Of a DNA stretch of 64,000 bases, positions 60,245-64,000 are shown piece after piece. The position numbers and the translations under genes are program-made. Under the pieces are notes generated by a model, which had not been told where the DNA came from, ran no database searches, and worked only from the letters and a program-made list of their open reading frames with translations. The stretch's first letter is position 1. The number at the start of each line of letters is the position of its first letter. The DNA is taken from the NCBI RefSeq assembly GCF_039542225.1, contig NZ_BAABHS010000014.1:62001-126000 (forward strand), given 5' to 3'. The stretch is from Yinghuangia aomiensis (lineage in GTDB: Bacteria > Actinomycetota > Actinomycetes > Streptomycetales > Streptomycetaceae).

Positions 60245-60626
60245 CCTGAATCCACCTTTTCACCGGAGATCACGACTGGTGCCGTGGCCGGCTCCGGCAA
60301 AAAGCGGAGCCGCATGCTTGCCCGTGCGCATAAGTGTTTGCAAAGGGACCACTCTGCAAACGTTCAAGCAGTGACGAGCATCTTGGGACTCCACCGGTAT
60401 CGAGTCAACACCCCGGCTCGCGAAAGGTCTACACCAATTCCCGGATTGGAATGATCAATTCGGCGAAGATGCACGGCAATGCGCGCCGAACCCGTACATG
60501 AACCGGCAAAAGGGGCGGCTCGGCCCGGAATTGGATCAGTAACGATTGGGCGTCGGCGGATCGGCCGCGGCCCGGATGCGGATCAACTCCGGGCCCGCGG
60601 CGGGTCGGAGGCGGTGCGGCGGCAGG
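60245..60626. other. Promoter region of the sugar importer, with hairpin and operator-like dyad
   Basis: There is no gene in this 380-bp gap. GGCTCCG/CGGAGCC (60292-60312) is a hairpin close to the importer start. GTTTGCA/TGCAAAC (60337-60362) is a perfect 7-bp dyad in an AT-rich patch. The part nearer 60600 is the 3' flank of the DeoR-type gene. Confidence 0.5.
60337..60362. promoter_or_regulatory. Inverted repeat upstream of the sugar-binding-protein gene, candidate operator
   Basis: GTTTGCA (60337-60343) and TGCAAAC (60356-60362) form perfect arms with a 12-bp centre, about 95 bp upstream of the binding-protein start. The site is a candidate for the adjacent DeoR-type regulator or another sugar repressor. 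Confidence 0.45.
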
Positions 60627-61412
60627 TCAGACGCGCAGCACGCGGACGCCGGCGTCCTGGAACCGGGCGATCAGCGCGTCCGATGCGGAGGCATCGGTCA
60701 CCAGGGTGTCGATGGCGTCGACCGCGCAGATGCGCGCGAACGCGCGTCGGCCGAGCTTGGACGAGTCGGCGGCCACGACCACGCGGTCGGCGCCCGCGGC
60801 CATCAGCTGGTTGATGCTCGCCTCGCCCTCGTGGTGGGCGCTCGCGCCGTGCTCCACGTCCACCGCGTCGACGCCGAGCATCGCGACGTCCAGGGCGACT
60901 TCGCGCAGGATGCCGGTGGCCAGCGGGCCGATCAGCTCGTAGGACTGCGGACGCGCGACACCCCCGGTGACCACGATCTTCACATGCCGGCGGACGGCGA
61001 GTTCGCCCGCGATGTTCAGCGCGTTCGTCACCACGGTGAGCGTCGTCGCGTCGCCTTCGGCGTGCAGGTCGGCGCGGGTCACCAGGGCCCGCGCGACCTC
61101 GGTCATCGTGGTGCCGCCGTTGAGGCCGACGGTCTGCCCAGGCTGCACGAGGCCGGCCGCGGCCACCGCGATCCGCTGCTTCTCGGAGGCCCGGCGCGCG
61201 GTCTTGTAGCGCAGCGGAAGGTCGTACGAGACGGAGTGCGCGACCGCGCCGCCCCGCGTGCGGGTGAGCATCTGCTGCTGGGCGAGCTGGTCGAGGTCGC
61301 GGCGGATGGTCGCCGCGGACACGTCGAGGACGCCGGCCGCCTCGTCGACGTCCAGGCGGCCTTCCTTCGCCAGCAGCTCCAGGAGCGCGCCCCAACGCTC
61401 ATAGCGACTCAC
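60627..61412 (-). CDS. DeoR/GlpR-family transcriptional regulator
   Basis: The 261-residue protein has the DeoR helix-turn-helix (RLDVDEAAGVLDVSAATIRR, DLDQLAQQQMLTRTRGGAV) and the sugar-phosphate-binding DeoRC domain (VGLNGGTTMTEVARALVTRA, VVTGGVARPQSYELIGPLAT, VVAADSSKLGRRAFARICAV). The effector is expected to be a phosphorylated sugar. It is divergent from the SIS-ROK-nagA operon and follows the same strand as the importer, so it probably controls both. GTG 61412 follows GGGAGG at six bases. Confidence 0.92.
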   Translation of the reverse strand: MSRYERWGALLELLAKEGRLDVDEAAGVLDVSAATIRRDLDQLAQQQMLTRTRGGAVAHSVSYDLPLRYKTARRASEKQRIAVAAAGLVQPGQTVGLNGGTTMTEVARALVTRADLHAEGDATTLTVVTNALNIAGELAVRRHVKIVVTGGVARPQSYELIGPLATGILREVALDVAMLGVDAVDVEHGASAHHEGEASINQLMAAGADRVVVAADSSKLGRRAFARICAVDAIDTLVTDASASDALIARFQDAGVRVLRV

Positions 61413-61659
61413 GCCGCACCTCCCACTTGTCGACGACATCCTGCCGGGTCGGGCGGCCCGGCTGTGCGGCGGGCGCCGCGGTCCGGCGCGCTCCGCACGC
61501 GCCAGCCTATGGCGTTCTTGCAGATTTGTGCTTTCAACTGCTATTCAATGAGCACATTCGAGCAGACAACCCCTGCCGACCTCGGCTCGGACCGCTCGTT
61601 TCACGCCACTTTCACGCCAAGAGGTCGAGACCGCTCCGCAGCCCCGGGAGGACACGCGC
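61413..61659. promoter_or_regulatory. Divergent control region with DeoR-type operator candidate
   Basis: An AT-rich patch (61510-61565) contains TGTGCT (61527-61532) and AGCACA (61551-61556) as outer inverted arms and an inner direct repeat TTCAA-N6-TTCAA. It lies between the regulator and the SIS gene and is the likeliest binding site for the regulator. Confidence 0.5.
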
Positions 61660-62613
61660 ATGACGGCGAACGACGGAACGGGCGGCCCTTGCCTCGGCGC
61701 GGGCCACACCCTCGCCGAGATCGCCACCCAGCCCGGGCTGTGGGCGCGGGCCGCGAAGCTCGCCGCGGAGCCGCCGGCGGACCTCGCCGCCGCGCTCCCG
61801 CGGCCGGGCGAACGCGTCGCGATAGCCGGCTGCGGCACCTCGTGGTTCGTCGCGCAGGCCTACGCCGAACTGCGCGAACGCGCCGGGCACGGCTGGACGG
61901 ACGCGTTCGCCGCGTCCGAGTTCCCCTACGGCCGCGCCTACGACCGGATCGTCGTGCTCACCCGCTCGGGCACCACCACCGAATGCCTCGACCTGCTCAC
62001 CCGCCTGCGCACCACCTCCCCCGACGTGCCCGCCACCGCGATCACCGGCTCCCCCGGGACCCCCGTCGTCGGCGCCGTCCGGCACCTGGTGATGCTCGAC
62101 TGGGCCGACGAAGAGTCCGTCGTGCAGACCCGGTTCGCCACCACCGCGCTCGCACTGCTGCGTGCCCACCTGGGCGAGGACCTGGCCGCGGCGGTCCGCG
62201 ATGCGGCGGACGCGCTGGCCGAAGACCTCCCCGGCGACCTGGTCGCCGCCGAGCAGTTCACCTTCCTCGGCACCGGCTGGACGGTCGGCCTCGCCGCCGA
62301 AGCCGCCCTCAAGATGCGCGAAGCCGCCACCGCCTGGACCGAGCACTACCCGGCCATGGAGTACCGCCACGGCCCGATCAGCATCGCCGCGCCGGGCCGC
62401 GTGACCTGGGTGCTGGGCGCCGTCCCGGACGGCCTCGCCGCCGACGTCGCGGCCACCGGCGGCCGCCTCGTCACCGCGCCGGACCGCGACCCGATGGCCG
62501 AACTGGTGCGCATCCAGCGCCTCGCCGCGGCCGTCGCCTACGCCCGCGGCCTCGACCCGGACCGACCGCGCAACCTCACCCGCTCGGTGATCCTCGGCCA
62601 GGAGCAGCAGTGA
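61660..62613 (+). CDS. SIS-domain sugar-phosphate isomerase/deaminase
   Basis: The 317-residue protein has two SIS modules: VAIAGCGTSWFVAQAYAELR, VVLTRSGTTTECLDLLTRLR and TFLGTGWTVGLAAEAALKMR, EATAWTEHYPAMEYRHGPIS-like substrate loop. It resembles AgaS/GlmS-type aminosugar-phosphate isomerases but lacks a glutaminase domain. With the ROK kinase and NagA it would convert an amino-sugar phosphate to a glycolytic intermediate. The ATG follows GGGAGG. The stop overlaps the ROK start (GTGA). Confidence 0.88.
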   Translation: MTANDGTGGPCLGAGHTLAEIATQPGLWARAAKLAAEPPADLAAALPRPGERVAIAGCGTSWFVAQAYAELRERAGHGWTDAFAASEFPYGRAYDRIVVLTRSGTTTECLDLLTRLRTTSPDVPATAITGSPGTPVVGAVRHLVMLDWADEESVVQTRFATTALALLRAHLGEDLAAAVRDAADALAEDLPGDLVAAEQFTFLGTGWTVGLAAEAALKMREAATAWTEHYPAMEYRHGPISIAAPGRVTWVLGAVPDGLAADVAATGGRLVTAPDRDPMAELVRIQRLAAAVAYARGLDPDRPRNLTRSVILGQEQQ

Positions 62614-63575
62614 CGCACGCACACCCGGACCAGCTCCCCGCGCCCGGCTTCCCGGCCGACTGCGTGGTCGCCCTCGACGTCGGCGGCACCGTCGTCAAGG
62701 GCGGACTCGTCGGCGCCGACGGCACGTTCGTGCACACCGAACGCCGCCCCACCGGCCGCGAAGGCGGCCCCGCCGCGGTGACCGAGCGCATCATCGGCTT
62801 CGCCGACGACCTGCGCCGCACCGCGCTCGAACGCGGCCTCGACCCGGTCGCCGCGGGCGTCGTGGTGCCGGGCATCGTCGACGCGGCCACCGGCACCGCG
62901 GTGTGGTCCGCGAACCTCGGCTTCCGCGACCTGCCGCTGCGCGACCTGGTCGCGGAACGCCTGGGCCTGCCGGTCGCGTTCGACCACGACGTCCGCGCGG
63001 GCGGGCTCGCGGAAAGCCGGCTCGGCGCCGCGAAGGGCTGCGACAACTTCCTGTTCCTGCCGCTCGGCACCGGCGTCGCGGGCGCGTTCGTCCTCGACGG
63101 CAAGCCGTACGCGGGCGCGCAGGGCCGCGCCGGCGAAATCGGCCACATCGTCGTGCGGCCCGGCGGCGCGCCGTGCGGCTGCGGCGCGCGCGGCTGCCTC
63201 GAAACCGTCATCTCCGGCCCCGCGGTCGCCCGCATGTACGCCGAGGCCGTGCCGGGCTCGCACGCCACCGCGGCCGAAGTCGCCGCCCGGGTCGGCGCGG
63301 GCGACCCGGTGGCCGCCCGGGTCTGGGACGAGGCGGTCTCCGCGCTCGCCGACGGCCTGCTGATCGCGCTCGCGCTGCTCGACACGCGGCTGGTGGTCGT
63401 CGGCGGCGGTCTCTCACGCGCCCGCGACACGCTTTTCGAGCCGCTGCGCGCGGCCCTCGCGGAACGCGCGACCGTCCAGCACGTGCCGCGCATCGAGGCC
63501 GCCGCGCTGGGCGACGACGCCGGCTGCCACGGCGCGGCACTGCTGGCCTGGGACTTGGCCGAGGGCCTCAAGTGA
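62610..63575 (+). CDS. ROK-family sugar kinase
   Basis: The 321-residue kinase has the N-terminal phosphate loop VVALDVGGTVVKGGLVGADG, the catalytic Asp in PVAFDHDVRAGGLAESRLGA, GRAGEIGHIVVRPGGAPCGC and the zinc motif CGCGARGCLETVISGP. It phosphorylates a hexose or N-acetylhexosamine, here probably the substrate for NagA. GTG 62610 overlaps the SIS stop and its own stop overlaps the nagA start, so the three genes are translationally coupled. Confidence 0.92.
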   Translation: MTHAHPDQLPAPGFPADCVVALDVGGTVVKGGLVGADGTFVHTERRPTGREGGPAAVTERIIGFADDLRRTALERGLDPVAAGVVVPGIVDAATGTAVWSANLGFRDLPLRDLVAERLGLPVAFDHDVRAGGLAESRLGAAKGCDNFLFLPLGTGVAGAFVLDGKPYAGAQGRAGEIGHIVVRPGGAPCGCGARGCLETVISGPAVARMYAEAVPGSHATAAEVAARVGAGDPVAARVWDEAVSALADGLLIALALLDTRLVVVGGGLSRARDTLFEPLRAALAERATVQHVPRIEAAALGDDAGCHGAALLAWDLAEGLK

Positions 63576-64000
63576 GGCGCCGCACCCGGCTCCGCGGAGC
63601 CCGCGTCGTGCTGCCGTCCGGCGTGCTGGAGAACGGCGAGATCGTGGTCGCGGACGGCCTGATCGAAAGCGCCGGCCCGGCTGCCGACCCCGTCGAACCC
63701 GTCGGACCCGTGGGGCCCGTGGGACCCGTGGGACCCGTGGGACCAGCCGTCGCGGACGCCGTGCACGACCTGTCCGGGCACTGGCTGGTGCCCGGCTTCG
63801 TCGACATGCACGTGCACGGCGGCGGCGGGGCGTCGTACATGTCCGGCGACCCCGGCCAGGCGCTGCGCGTCGCGGCGTTCCACCGCGCGCACGGCACCAC
63901 CACGACGATGGCCTCGCTGGTCACCGCCTCGCACGAAGAACTCGTGCGTTCCGTGGACGCGTTGGCGGGCCTCGTCGAGGACGGCGTGCTGACCGGAATC
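63572..64000 (+). CDS. nagA: N-acetylglucosamine-6-phosphate deacetylase (partial, runs off right edge)
   Basis: The visible 143 residues hold the N-terminal amidohydrolase strand domain and the metal-binding start of the barrel, WLVPGFVDMHVHGGGGASYM, then AFHRAHGTTTTMASLVTASH. Both are diagnostic of NagA, which deacetylates GlcNAc-6-phosphate. It contains an unusual (PVG)-type run encoded by six 9-bp repeats at 63692-63745 between two strands of the first domain. The GTG overlaps the ROK stop. The C-terminal two-thirds lie beyond the window. Confidence 0.92.
   Translation, partial: MRRRTRLRGARVVLPSGVLENGEIVVADGLIESAGPAADPVEPVGPVGPVGPVGPVGPAVADAVHDLSGHWLVPGFVDMHVHGGGGASYMSGDPGQALRVAAFHRAHGTTTTMASLVTASHEELVRSVDALAGLVEDGVLTGI
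63692..63745 (+). repeat. Six 9-bp tandem repeats inside nagA
   Basis: Units GTCGAACCC, GTCGGACCC, GTGGGGCCC and three GTGGGACC(C/A) follow one another in frame, encoding Val-(Glu/Gly)-Pro repeats. The last units are identical, so copy number could vary by slippage without breaking the frame. Confidence 0.85.

Overview
The window is about 73% GC, with G/C-rich third codon positions, GTG starts and tightly packed genes. It carries a futalosine-pathway menaquinone pair, a mycothiol-type isomerase-fold protein, an IdeR/DmdR-type iron box, GpgS and OtsA/OtsB, a stand-alone GroEL with CIRCE sites, and several actinobacterial families (DUF2530, DUF2771, DUF3027, DUF3263, DUF397, DUF4031). This points to a Streptomyces-like actinomycete chromosome. 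All functions are read from the sequence alone; no database search was run.

Layout. 1-12 kb: truncated FAD/Fe-S oxidase, serC, two MFS exporters, a SigE-family sigma factor with a membrane partner, a MarR regulator and an NCS2 permease. 12-23 kb: CtpE-like P-type ATPase, sacsin-type GHKL protein, DUF3027, MFS, DUF2771 lipoprotein, mqnB-mqnD and a cold-shock-domain protein. 24-28 kb: an iron-box-controlled siderophore permease/ATPase operon and a sucrase/ferredoxin-like protein. 29-33.5 kb: helicase-associated (Helicase_C_3) protein and a two-gene ABC exporter.

33.8-37 kb holds the most striking feature: a serine-integrase element of about 3.1 kb inserted in the 5' end of an XPB-family helicase gene. 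The original start and ribosome site remain on the left (33810). The element supplies a new ribosome site and GTG start on the right (36937), so the helicase stays expressible. Ten-base near-identical core sites mark both ends, and joining them restores an in-frame N-terminus. The cargo is a chain of tiny overlapping genes, one of them frameshifted; two protein families of this module recur at 55-57 kb.

38-45 kb: HelD/HelR-type RNA polymerase-recycling helicase, HD-domain protein, DUF4031, a tRNA-like fold and groEL with two tandem CIRCE operators. 45-48 kb: cold-shock gene, then a threonine-synthase-family enzyme and a ubiquitin-like sulfur carrier ending in Gly-Gly-Cys. The pair sits behind a SAM-I riboswitch, which suggests sulfur amino acid synthesis rather than (or besides) threonine. 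48-53 kb: gpgS, otsA, otsB (compatible solutes), a LytR_C protein, DUF3263 and a cupin. 53-57 kb: a solitary peptide-type binding lipoprotein and an XRE(DUF5753)/DUF397 locus. 57-64 kb: a sugar ABC importer (binding protein, two permeases, no ATPase), a DeoR-type repressor, and divergent SIS, ROK-kinase and nagA genes (nagA cut by the right edge), which together look like amino-sugar uptake and catabolism.
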